NCBI GenBank assembly: GCA_004325065.1
Contig: PITI01000078.1
Coordinates: forward strand, 1 to 24,898
Length of the DNA: 24,898 nt
Direction of reading: 5' to 3'
Source of the DNA: Hamiltosporidium magnivora
Taxonomy: Eukaryota > Microsporidia > Dubosqiidae
Position numbers and translations under genes: made by a program. The notes beneath the pieces were generated by a model that was given only the letters and a program-made list of their open reading frames with translations, had not been told where the DNA came from and ran no database searches. Below, piece by piece: positions 8,677 through 18,528 of this stretch; the stretch's first letter is position 1, and each line of letters begins with the position of its first letter.

Positions 8677-11436
8677 TTAATATTTCAAAGATACGCCAAT
8701 ACCATTCCTTCTGAAATATTCTAAAGTTTTCAAATCCGTCGAAGAAACATTTGTTTCAAATAAAGTAACAGAATTTAGTAGCCTGAGCTCTTTTCGAAGT
8801 TCTCTTGGAAATGAATTTACTTTAATCTTACAATTCACAAACTTTAGATTAACTATATTTGAATGAATCATGATTAGCTTGAAAATAATCTCGTCAACAT
8901 AGACAGAAGCAAGTGTTAGAACTTTTAGATTGACACAAAAAGGTGAGACGTTTACTTCTAAATAGTCAGAAGCAACTTTAGAGTTTAATGTAATAGCAAT
9001 ACTTTCGAGATTCTCAAACACTCTTAGCCCAATAATGTCAAATATGTCAACTCTATTCCCGGTAATATCAATCTTTTTTAAGGATTTGTTCAAGGGTTTA
9101 ACTGACTCCAGATAACTCATAAAACCCGAATCGAAATTGCAATCAGCTGCTATAAATTCTTCTAGATTTTTAAAACGATTCAAAAAGCATAAAAAGCTTT
9201 TTTTGAGACGGTTACAGGAAATATTTAAAGTTTTCAAGCAGTCCTCAAATGTATAAAAATCATTTGCATCATCTAATAAATCAGTAAGAGATCCAGAAAG
9301 ATTAAAATTATTCACAGAACAAAACTTTTTAATCGACGCTAACATATCTGGTGTCAATATGTTCCCTCTTAAATCTAATGTTTCAACTGATTGATATAAT
9401 GTTTTAGATGATAATATTCTATGCTCTGCTTCATCATCTTTTGCATTCTGCATAATCAAGGTTCTGACTCTTAAGTTCGTAGAAAAAAAATTCAAATATG
9501 ATTCAGAAAAATTGCAGCCTGAAATGTCAAGAAAATCAAATATACGTTGAAACCCATCAAAATTTTCTAAATCTTTGAATTCTCTAAAATTGACATTTCT
9601 CGCACTTAAAATCTTTAAGTATTTACTTTTTAAAAAGAACGAAAATATTTGATCATTTAGCTTCGAAGAATCCAACTTAAGTTCTTTTAAGTTACATAAT
9701 GGACCTTCTAAATCAAACCATTCGTCAATATCAACATATTCACAACAAGACAAATCCAAAGCTTCGATTAAAGAATTTTTTATTCCTCGAAAGAAGTTAT
9801 CAGACAGAGGAAAGCAAACAATCTTCAACTGCTTTAATCTAAAGAAGAATTTTGTAATTTCATCTAATAACCTTGAAGAAGAGGGCAAAATACATTTTAC
9901 CAAACTTAAAGATTGCAAATTGACAAATTCTTTTAAATAATCAACATCCATAACCGACAGGGATACCTTATCAAGTTCAAGATTCTTTACGTATAAATGC
10001 AAAGAATTCATTATAAAAATATTAAACAAACCATTGGTTTGATGTTCAAAATCTGGTTGTAAATTGTTTCTAAGCAAGCTTTCGCATGCTTTATCGGAAT
10101 CCTTTATTTCGTCAAAATAAATGTCATTAGCAGATATTTTAATCCCTTTGATTCTATACATACGAATTAGCCAAAAGAAAGTTTCGGTTCTGTATTTAAA
10201 ATCATTATCATTTAAAATGCATAGCGCTTCAATAGAAATTCGAAATTTAATTTCTTTTTGATACGAAAAATCAAGCGATTTCGATTTATTAGGCGTGTTT
10301 GTTTTCAAAAGAATCAACTCTTCAGTTAAAGAATCAAAGGATATATCAATTGTTTCAAAAATTGTATTTAAAAAGGGTATAAAGAGTTTATTATACCTAA
10401 TTATATCTGTATCTGACATTCCAATTGTAGAAGATTTTGTGATTGCATTCTTTTGTTCGAGCAAAAAAGGAAGCAAATATAAATATAATTTATTCAGAGC
10501 ACTTGAACTTGAATAGCAAAGAAAATCTTGAATAAGTCCAACAAAATTCAACACGTTTTCTTTCTTTAATCCCATTATTTTTGGATCTAAACCGTTAAAA
10601 CATGTTCTGAGAAATAAACAGAACATGTTTCTATCTACTATTTCCTTTGTTATGTCTTCAATATCCAGACTAATCTCAGTTTCTCCGGAATCGATGAGCT
10701 GATCAAAAAAACCTAGTCTGATCATAGAAACAGAAGAATATTCAAAGGATATTGCTGGAATTTTATGCCTAACTACATTACGGCCCATTCTTACCACTAC
10801 TGTGTTCTGACTATCGTAATCTGCTGTGTATCTGTTTTCACCGGGATTGTAACCTCGAAAATCAATAGAAGAGCTCGTTAAGGGGTTTCTTTGAGAATTC
10901 CTTGATGATTCTTCTCCAAATGGAACAATAGCCTGTGCGTCTGCAGGGAACGTTCTTGGCAATCTATTTCCAAGATTCTGCTCATCGAACCCTTCGCTTG
11001 AAACATCTTCAAATTCCCCGAGATTTCTCATCTCTCCTCTAAGAAATCGTTCAAAATCTCGCTCTGACATGGTATGTTCGTGATAACGTATTTGTTCATA
11101 GCTTCGTCTATTCCAGGATTCTCTACCTAGCGAATAAGACGCATGTGGCTGTGGTTGTAACGTCGGAACAATCTCATTAGATGGTTCATTTGGGATACCT
11201 GGAATGTGCCCACATTCAAAGTCTACATATTCGGTAAAAGTATCAACATCAGATTCATTTTTAAATTGCACAGTTACTTTAATACATTTGTTGCATTTTA
11301 CCACAAAGGTAAGCAAAAAAGCAATTCTAATATATATAGATAACAACTTTGACCTAAAATACTCATTGTTTGCAATCTTCAATTCCATAGATCTTTTAGC
11401 TTCATTTGGTATTCTGCAATAATTTATTTTACTCAT
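8677..11436 (-). CDS. Intact LRR protein with N-terminal membrane segment and putative BTB-like domain
   Basis: 919 codons, the only intact member of the family here. Residues 31-46 (LLSIYIRIAFLLTFVV) form one strongly hydrophobic segment: a signal anchor, or a signal peptide if Met17 is the start. Residues 70-210 are a polar, low-complexity linker rich in Glu, Arg, Ser, Asn and Pro. Residues about 210-330 read like a divergent BTB/POZ domain: VVVRMGRNVVRHKIPAIS, FFDQLIDSGETEISL, FCLFLRTCFNG and KKENVLNFVGLIQDFL fall where BTB strands and helices would. Residues 340-480 look helical. From about 480 to 910 run degenerate LRRs (LQSLSLVKC, LKELKLDSS, VETLDLRGNIL, LKTLNISCNRL, LKKIDITGNRV). The start is supported by CCC at -5 to -3. 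Role unknown; a secreted or membrane-displayed host-interaction protein is inference from the family's behaviour in microsporidia. Confidence 0.9.
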   Translation of the reverse strand: MSKINYCRIPNEAKRSMELKIANNEYFRSKLLSIYIRIAFLLTFVVKCNKCIKVTVQFKNESDVDTFTEYVDFECGHIPGIPNEPSNEIVPTLQPQPHASYSLGRESWNRRSYEQIRYHEHTMSERDFERFLRGEMRNLGEFEDVSSEGFDEQNLGNRLPRTFPADAQAIVPFGEESSRNSQRNPLTSSSIDFRGYNPGENRYTADYDSQNTVVVRMGRNVVRHKIPAISFEYSSVSMIRLGFFDQLIDSGETEISLDIEDITKEIVDRNMFCLFLRTCFNGLDPKIMGLKKENVLNFVGLIQDFLCYSSSSALNKLYLYLLPFLLEQKNAITKSSTIGMSDTDIIRYNKLFIPFLNTIFETIDISFDSLTEELILLKTNTPNKSKSLDFSYQKEIKFRISIEALCILNDNDFKYRTETFFWLIRMYRIKGIKISANDIYFDEIKDSDKACESLLRNNLQPDFEHQTNGLFNIFIMNSLHLYVKNLELDKVSLSVMDVDYLKEFVNLQSLSLVKCILPSSSRLLDEITKFFFRLKQLKIVCFPLSDNFFRGIKNSLIEALDLSCCEYVDIDEWFDLEGPLCNLKELKLDSSKLNDQIFSFFLKSKYLKILSARNVNFREFKDLENFDGFQRIFDFLDISGCNFSESYLNFFSTNLRVRTLIMQNAKDDEAEHRILSSKTLYQSVETLDLRGNILTPDMLASIKKFCSVNNFNLSGSLTDLLDDANDFYTFEDCLKTLNISCNRLKKSFLCFLNRFKNLEEFIAADCNFDSGFMSYLESVKPLNKSLKKIDITGNRVDIFDIIGLRVFENLESIAITLNSKVASDYLEVNVSPFCVNLKVLTLASVYVDEIIFKLIMIHSNIVNLKFVNCKIKVNSFPRELRKELRLLNSVTLFETNVSSTDLKTLEYFRRNGIGVSLKY

Positions 11437-11466
11437 GCGGGTTAACTTTTCTTTTCTTTATATAGT
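11437..11466 (-). promoter_or_regulatory. Start-proximal CCC element and TATA-like box
   Basis: Read on the minus strand, CTATATAAAG lies about 25 bases upstream and TTAACCCGC abuts the ATG, with CCC at -5 to -3 (11439-11441). CCC just before the start is characteristic of microsporidian promoters with very short leaders, and it supports this ATG over Met17. Confidence 0.65.
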
Positions 11467-13141
11467 TTCAAAGTTGTAAAATTGATCATAAAAATGATTA
11501 GAATGTTCATTTTTTGCGAAAAAATCATTATATACTAATATTTCTGATTAAAAACTTTTTTATTTATTTAATAAATTCAAGATTTTTGAGTAATGTTTTG
11601 CAACTAAAATGTTTAGTTTAGTGTGAATAGAAATTTTTATTTGTTTAAAATTCTTAGGATAGTCCTACCCAAAATATATGCAAATATAGACTCTTTTAAT
11701 GTTTTAAATCAATTTATTTAATTACTCCTTTCGATCAATATTAAAGTATTTTTTTTAAAAAATTTCATTTAAATTTGTTTTAATCTTTAATTGGTTTTTA
11801 ATCTATATTACATTTATATTTTGTTTCATCGAAATTTAATACTGTTTCGCTTCTATTAAAATTTTATGTATTATAATAGTTTTAGAAATTATATTTTATT
11901 TAAGCATGTCTATAATTCTTATTTCTATTATATTATGTTCCATTCCAGTTTTTTACGGCTTTTTAATTTACTCAGTATATGTTTTAAATGAAAATAGATT
12001 TTAAATTGGTAAAAATTAAATATAAAAATTAAATTGAAGGCGTTTTTTAATTTCTTGGCTTTGTTTGATTATATTTTTATATATATTCGGATTTAAAATT
12101 TATGAAAGACTGGTTCAAAACATTCTAATCTTTCTAAAAAGAGTAAACTGGTGTTAATTTCATTTTAACTTCATTTTAATTTGCTTCAAGTAATTTTTAA
12201 TAGTCTTCTAGGCTTAAGTTGTATTTAGTGCTCTTAGCAATAATTTGTATATTTGCTAATAGTGTTCATTTTAATCGCCTTGTTTCAATTGATTTGGAAT
12301 ACATTAAAACACAGTAGGTTTTGTTATCTGTATTAGTTCTATTACCAAAATATAATTATTCCTTGGTCATAGATTCTCTATTAAATTAAAAATTATTGTT
12401 TTATATGTTTTTATTGCTTTCTCTACTATTTCAGTTTCTTGATTTTAATAGGCTTTGACTTGCTTGAGATACATCCAATAAAGAATGTTTTTGGTTTAGA
12501 TTCTAATTATATAAATCATTGGAGTTTAAATTAGTTCATGGCGATATTTTATATAAAAAGAAAGGTAGTTTATTTCTTGGATTTTTTAAACATTGCTAAA
12601 ATTATTTCAGAATAATGTAAACGATTTTTGAAAATCTATTAAATTTTGAATTATTACAAAAAATATTATCGATAATCACGTATTTAAAATGCCGAGGTTA
12701 TTTTTTATTTCTAAAATTCTTAAAAATATAATTGTTTGAATACTATTACTGTTATTAAATGTAAGATTTTGTGGATTCTTAATTGTAATTTATATGTTAT
12801 ATATCTAAACTCCTTATTAAAAATTACAAAAATCATCCTAGAAACTCAAAGCTAAGAACATAAAATAAGCCTTCTACACCCTTCTGTAACAAAAATAGCC
12901 GTTAAGCCTGTATATAAAAATTGGGTTTACAAGCAACAAAAATAAAGGAAGAAGCAGAATTTTCTTTCATACACACATATATTGGGCATCATTTCTAAAT
13001 ATTTTTTCCTGGCTCTATATAGCGTACCGGATATGTTCATTCTTATATTTTTTTAGTCTTCCAAATCTATATTTCTCGCATTTTTTCAGAAATTTGCTAA
13101 TAAAATTTCAGGATATTTTTAATCGCATAATGTAGAGAAAG
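11467..13141. other. Long AT-rich intergenic DNA
   Basis: No coding frame of note on either strand and no RNA gene recognised. Long T and A runs dominate. Confidence 0.6.
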
Positions 13142-13345
13142 GATAACCAAAAATAAAAACGATCTGCTACCGATGTGTGTACGATTCAGGTAAAAATAAG
13201 TGCTGCGATTGCGGTGAAAGATAAACCACATGAGATCTATATGCTGATCTTCCGATATTCCGAGTTGCAACAATTTAAAAGAAGTAAAATTAAAACTTTC
13301 ATTTGTTAATTCTCAAAACCGAAAGGTAGAAGAGAACGGAAAAGT
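13142..13345 (+). repeat. Dispersed ~200-bp repeat, copy 2
   Basis: Same orientation as 2479-2680. In one frame the left part reads CYRCVYDSGKNKC, and in the neighbouring frame it continues AAIAVKDKPHEIYMLIF; joining them needs one indel. Cys spacing followed by A-x-I-x-V recalls the WRC...KC.A start of FLYWCH-type or MULE-transposase zinc fingers, but this is a guess. The frame closes at TAA (about 13302), so the copy is not functional. Confidence 0.55.
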
Positions 13346-14024
13346 AAGTAATTGTTATTATTTGATATAATTTGCGGGTGTTATAACAAATATCATAATA
13401 TATAACTCAGCATGCATTCATTTCCAGAAATTGGAGAGCAGAATATTAACTCGAAATTGCTCGAAAAATAGTAAGAAACCTTTTACCTTGATCTATGAAA
13501 GCAATTATTTGTAAGAAAGATGGCTAGAAGAGGCAAGAAAAATATTATGAATTTTTATAGCTTAGGTGAAAATACAAGTGTACTTTATTTATATAATTCA
13601 ACTTTTTCTCCTAGCGTGAACATGCTAATCAAAGCAAATAAACTATCTAACCCTGATTGCACATAAAAAACAAAAAAATGATTCATAGGCTCGGAATATA
13701 AAAAGGCTTAAGCTTAAACTATAAGCAAAATAATGAGAAATAAAAAAAATGAACAATCGAAAATATAAGAAGGGCACCACAATGTTGATCATCTTTTTTT
13801 ATAAGATTTTTATATGATGTTTATATTTATATTGCCTCAAAAACAAAAAAAAACTGGCATTTCAGATATAATATAGTTTACAAAATATGGTTTAGACTTT
13901 TTTTTGCAAAGAATTTACAACAAGTTCCTTCTACACACACATTATATTATAGGGGAAATTAAAACTATTTCACATAATTTATTTTTATTTTAAGAGTAAT
14001 CTGAGTATCTTATATAGTCTATTT
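13346..14024. other. AT-rich DNA, 3' flank of the frameshifted LRR gene
   Basis: No gene seen. A coding-like scrap (ERWLEEARKI, near 13508-13540) has no context and no recognisable family. Confidence 0.45.
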
Positions 14025-16335
14025 CTAAAGTATCGAACTAAACTCTTCATTTAAAATTGCGAGGTTAGAATTTGATTTTTTATCACAACTTAAAGAAATA
14101 TTGAATAATTTAAGAGCTAAAAAATTATTTCTTTTGAATCTTAAAATACTACTATTTTTTAAATAAAATCCATATATATTGAAAAACGTTAAACTTTTCA
14201 ATTCAAAAATAAAAATTATATCCATATCGGTTAAACTGCAGTCTATCAGAGAAATAGACTTTATATTATATTCTTTCACTCTGTAAAATAGTTGATTGAA
14301 TTCAATATCTTTAAATTTACATTTTTCAAATTCTATGTTTTCTAAATGCATAAAATTAAAGCAAAATCTATCAGTTTCATAAAAATCAAGCTCTTAAAAA
14401 TCAAAGTAGCTAGTCGTAAAAGTTCATGATTTAAAAAAAGACCCGAAAAGAAACTTTCACGTTTTATTTCTCGGAATTCTATTTTTTTTGTATTCTTGAA
14501 ATAAGATAGCTCAGTTATAGCCATAATTGTAACCTTAGTACATACAAAGGTTAGAAGATTTAGATCCTTAGCACTTCTAAATAAAACAGTAGAACATTTT
14601 TCTTTTCCAATTAAATCTTCATCTAAATATAAATTCAAACTTTCTAACTTATTGAAACAATGTATAAAATCATAGATTTTAGTTTTTATGGAAATTTTTG
14701 GTGCAATTATTTTTAAATTTAGTAGAGACTGGTTGTTTTGATTTATTTCAAAGTTTTCAATTATCTGAATAATTTCTACCTTATTTAACTCAAGTTCTTT
14801 TATATACGGAAAATCATCTATATTTATCAAAGCTTCAAACGTTACCTCGGATTGGAATATTTTTAATGATTTTATATTCATAATGACATGATTTTTTAAG
14901 GTACATAAGTTTTCGATTTTTGCATTCGTATATCTGATAGATAAATATTTAACTTCATTTTTATCTGTTAAAAATCCGAAGCAGCTGCAGTAAGAATATT
15001 TAAAATTAAATCTTGCTAGTACTTTAATTTTCGACATTTTATCTTTTTGTAGCAAAACATGCTTATTTTGATTAAAATTTTCAAGGAGATAATATTCTGG
15101 GAATTTTAACTCGGAATCCTCTGAAAATTCTTTTCGATAATTTCAATATTTAATGATTTTTCATTTATCAAAAGCTTTAGCTTGTCTATAGATTCTGATG
15201 ATTCGGAAGAAAGGTATTGTAAGTTGTGATTCTTTAACCAATCAACCAAAAAAACCTTTTTTATACCAAGCGAATTATTTAAAATATCAGTTATTTCAGT
15301 GAAACTATAGCAATAAAAGTATAGATAAGTTATCTTCTTAGAAATATTATTGCTATTTATGAAGCTAATGACACTATCTTCTATAGAAATATCATAAAAT
15401 ACGATCGCGTCAACACTATTAGTAATCATAAATAAGCATTTATCTAAAGACTTTGCATCCAATAAATCATACTTCTCTATAAATATTACTTCAGCATTAA
15501 ATAGTGCAAGGAAAACTATAATAAAAAAATTTTCGGTCTCCCTAGCTAATATTATATTTAAAAATGTCTCGTCGATTTTTAATATTCGATATTTTTTATT
15601 TGTCAAAAGAAAATCGTATGTTTCGAACGATAAATAACTTTCAAAATTTATATAATCATTTAAAATATAAGCATTATTGAAATTTAAATAAGCGAGATAA
15701 ATACCAAAAACCATATTAAAAAAATTCAAAGAATCTTCGTTTGAAACCAAAAAATCAATCCAAAACTTCATTTGAATATTCATTTCATTTTTACAAAATA
15801 TATTTAAATTGTAAAAGAGATAATTGATTATTTTCGTAAAATTGATATTGAATACAACCTTTAATGAATCTAAAAAATATAAAATCAAAACAAAATGATT
15901 TATCGAAAACGTTTCTTGAGGCAGATAGCAAGTTTTCAGAAAATTGTCAAAAATTTTAAACTCGGAATATTTTGTATTTTTTAACACAATAACTATATCT
16001 GATTGTGTTTTGTTTATCTTTTCTGTGATTATTTCTAAAATTATTGGATATTTTTCTATGTTCTCAACAACAAATATATTATAGCTCTCTTTTGGGGTAA
16101 ATTTTTTGTTTTGCCTTTCTTTCATAGTATCTTTTTCATGTTTTTTACCTACGGAACAGTTTTCGTTAGTCAATGAATTCACTTTTAACGAATCAAAATC
16201 ATGATCTTCTTCTGAGAATAAAAATATGACTTTCGTTACTGCGATCATACTTGGAAATACTATTAATATTCGAAGTAAACTATATTTATGTTTCCAACTT
16301 GAAGTTGTACAAAGAATTAAATTTATTAAGCGCAT
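14025..16335 (-). pseudogene. LRR-family paralogue split by two single-base frameshifts
   Basis: Three frames join end to end: 16335-15106 (409 codons), about 15125-14390, and about 14394-14025. Both junctions fall at short homopolymers. At about 15125 one extra T in the TTTT run, and at about 14394 one extra A in the AA run (minus strand), would each restore the frame, and the coding-like sequence resumes at once in the new frame (e.g. ELKFPEYYLLENFNQ). Architecture mirrors the 919-codon gene: hydrophobic segment at residues 20-40 (SLLRILIVFPSMIAV), BTB-like block with FLKTCY and INHFVLILYFLDSL, helical middle, then LRRs (LKSLTFFNIYGF). It lacks the long polar linker. The start at 16335 is chosen because CCCC lies at -6 to -3; the in-frame ATG at 16344 would place that motif inside the coding sequence. 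Either a recent pseudogene or an intact gene with assembly indels. Function unknown. Confidence 0.8.
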
Positions 16336-16353
16336 CAGGGGCATCAAATATAC
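16336..16353 (-). promoter_or_regulatory. Start-proximal CCC element and TATA-like stretch
   Basis: On the minus strand TATATTTGATGCCCCTG precedes the ATG, with CCCC at 16338-16341. The -5 to -3 position of CCC equals that of the 919-codon gene, suggesting a shared promoter layout inherited within the family. Confidence 0.6.
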
Positions 16354-17900
16354 GTTCCTTCAAATTATTTATTCGCTTAAAAATTAGAATTTTCTAGAAT
16401 CGCTTTTTTTAAATTCTTAGAAAATTCCGCATTCTTTCATTTCTTTTCAAATTTCTCAAAAATCATTTTGTTATTTTTATAAAGATATAAGTTCGTATTA
16501 CAACTATTTTAACTCCATATTACGATAATCTTGACTATAAAATACAAATTGATCACAAAAATAACTTATCAATAATAAAATTTCAATGAGGAATATAGAC
16601 ATTTATACGTTTTCTATGTTTCTTCCAAGCTTATTAAATAAGATGTTATAATAAAATTACTTTTATTTTTTTACAATTGTTTAAAAAGTTAGTCTACGCT
16701 TATTCTTTATATGTGATCATGTTCTGAGTTATCAAATTTACATTTTAAATCATTGTTTCCTTAAAATTTTTCTATTAAGCAATACTAATAAAATCAATAC
16801 ATTCGAATATTTACGTATGATATAAAAATACTAGAATGGCTATTACAGAGAAAACTTTATTAAACTTTTTTAACTAACATGCGTTCTTACAAGATCAACT
16901 TCATAATTTATATTCTTATTATTGTACGCATCTCAAGAAAACAAACTAAACTCTTACAATGCTATTGACAAAAAAATATTCCAGATAAATCGAAATCAAC
17001 AAATGAGAACAATAAATTTATAATTTATAGTTTTAATTGAAAAGATATAATATATGATTATTTTACGGCGAAAATATTCTTGATTTTGAAAAACTATAAT
17101 GACTAATAAAAATACTTTTGTCTTAAAAGCAAAACGAAAAGAAAGTTAAATTTTATTTGTTAAATATTAAATCATTTATTGATATATTTGCAATATTTTT
17201 GTATGAAATTAACACACTTATTGGTTAAACATAGAAAACTACCACATTATACTGTTTGTATCGTTTAAATACCTCCTTCTCCTAAGTTTTTCTCTAAAAA
17301 GTATGTAATGATCATTTAATTGGCGGAATATTTGCTAGATTAAGGTTTATTTGTCAACGAAGGTGTGTCGTAGATCTTAAAATATTACAGGATTTACTAG
17401 ACAAAAAGCCCTTTTGATTTCTCAGCAATTTTCCTTAAATAATAGACCTCAGGCTAAGAAAATCCCGCCGACTTAGATAGGATCTAGCTAGACATTGTGA
17501 AGTCACACCGATAGGTATAAAGTCTTAGTTAGCATTCCTGGTCTTTTTAAAGCTTTGTTTTTTTCTTATCTCTTAGGCTATATCTTCTACCAAAGAGCAA
17601 GACTAGGTTTCAGTGATTTTACATGACAATTACACACATATTCATAGGTGTTTGTAATCTAGTTACATAAAAATTAACAAGCTAAGTTGTAGAAAAAGTT
17701 TTCAATTTTGTAGACTATCTTCTCCTTATATAAATCCCAATAGAAGAGCCAAAAATGTAATATGGTTTATAGTTTATAAAAATTACAAATAATGAGTTTA
17801 ACACGGTTATTACCAAGCATAAAGCATTTGATGTTGTTATGTTCCGCCCTGGATTATAACCTATAAAATAATATCTTTTTGTGGTTTATATTATAATTTT
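16354..17900. other. Intergenic DNA with a GC-richer island
   Basis: No gene found. 17440-17560 is visibly GC-richer (e.g. AATCCCGCCGACTTAGATAG), with no tRNA-like T-arm, no long frame and no match I recognise; it may be transposon debris. The rest is AT-rich and featureless. Confidence 0.45.
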
Positions 17901-18528
17901 TCATTTATGGCCATGAATTCTATGATATTTTAACCCGTTAGAATTTTTATACTTCTTATTACAATCTGGAAAACCACACTTATATTTTTTGGCAATTTGA
18001 AAAAGTGGATGGCCATATTTGAGATGATAAACCAGACCATTTTGATTTTTATAACTTTTATTACAATTTAGATGATTCATTCAAACTTTTTTCGATTTTC
18101 TTTAAATCCTAGTTCATTTTTTAAATCATTGGATTCTTTTGATATTTGTGCATCGTTTTTATCTAAACAGAAAAATGAAATTTTAAAGGCATTATTTTCT
18201 ACTGTATTTCCTTGTTTTATTATCTCGTGTGTAAAATAATTGTTTTGAATACTTGAATTATAGGATTCCAGGGAAAATTCAGGTTTTTCAGAAAGTATAC
18301 TTAATTTTCTTACGGGATTTCTATCATTAAAATATACATATCTTTCTATTCTTAATAAAATATATTCTGTTTCTCATTGGCTTTCTGTCATAATTTCATG
18401 TGTTTTTATATATCTTGCTCTGTTCTGTAAAAATTGATGTCGCTTGTTCTAAAAAATCTATTATCTCTTACCGTTACTTTCACTTTTTCTCAATCTATTG
18501 AAAAAAAAGGATTCATACTAAAACTCAT
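17901..18528 (-). pseudogene. Sfp1-like C2H2 zinc-finger protein, decayed
   Basis: The last 45 codons encode tandem C2H2-type fingers: CNKSYKNQNGLVYHLKYGH, then KYKCGFPDCNKKYKNSNGLK followed by YHRIHGHK and TGA at 17901-17903. The C-X4-C and YKN.NGLKYHR.HGH pattern is that of the fungal Sfp1 zinc-finger pair, nuclear regulators of growth genes. Upstream coding is recognisable to an ATG at 18526-18528 (MSFSMNPFFSID), making about 209 codons. Lesions: TGA at 18490-18492, a frameshift near 18410-18430, TGA at 18374-18376 and a frameshift near 18080. The first finger has also lost its first Cys, which should lie five residues before the surviving CNK Cys. No CCC element precedes the ATG. The finger family is clear; equivalence to Sfp1 itself is inference. 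Confidence 0.82.

Noticed and set aside
10295..11422. Plus-strand frames of 72-73 codons
   Set aside because: Antisense to the intact 919-codon LRR gene; no independent support.
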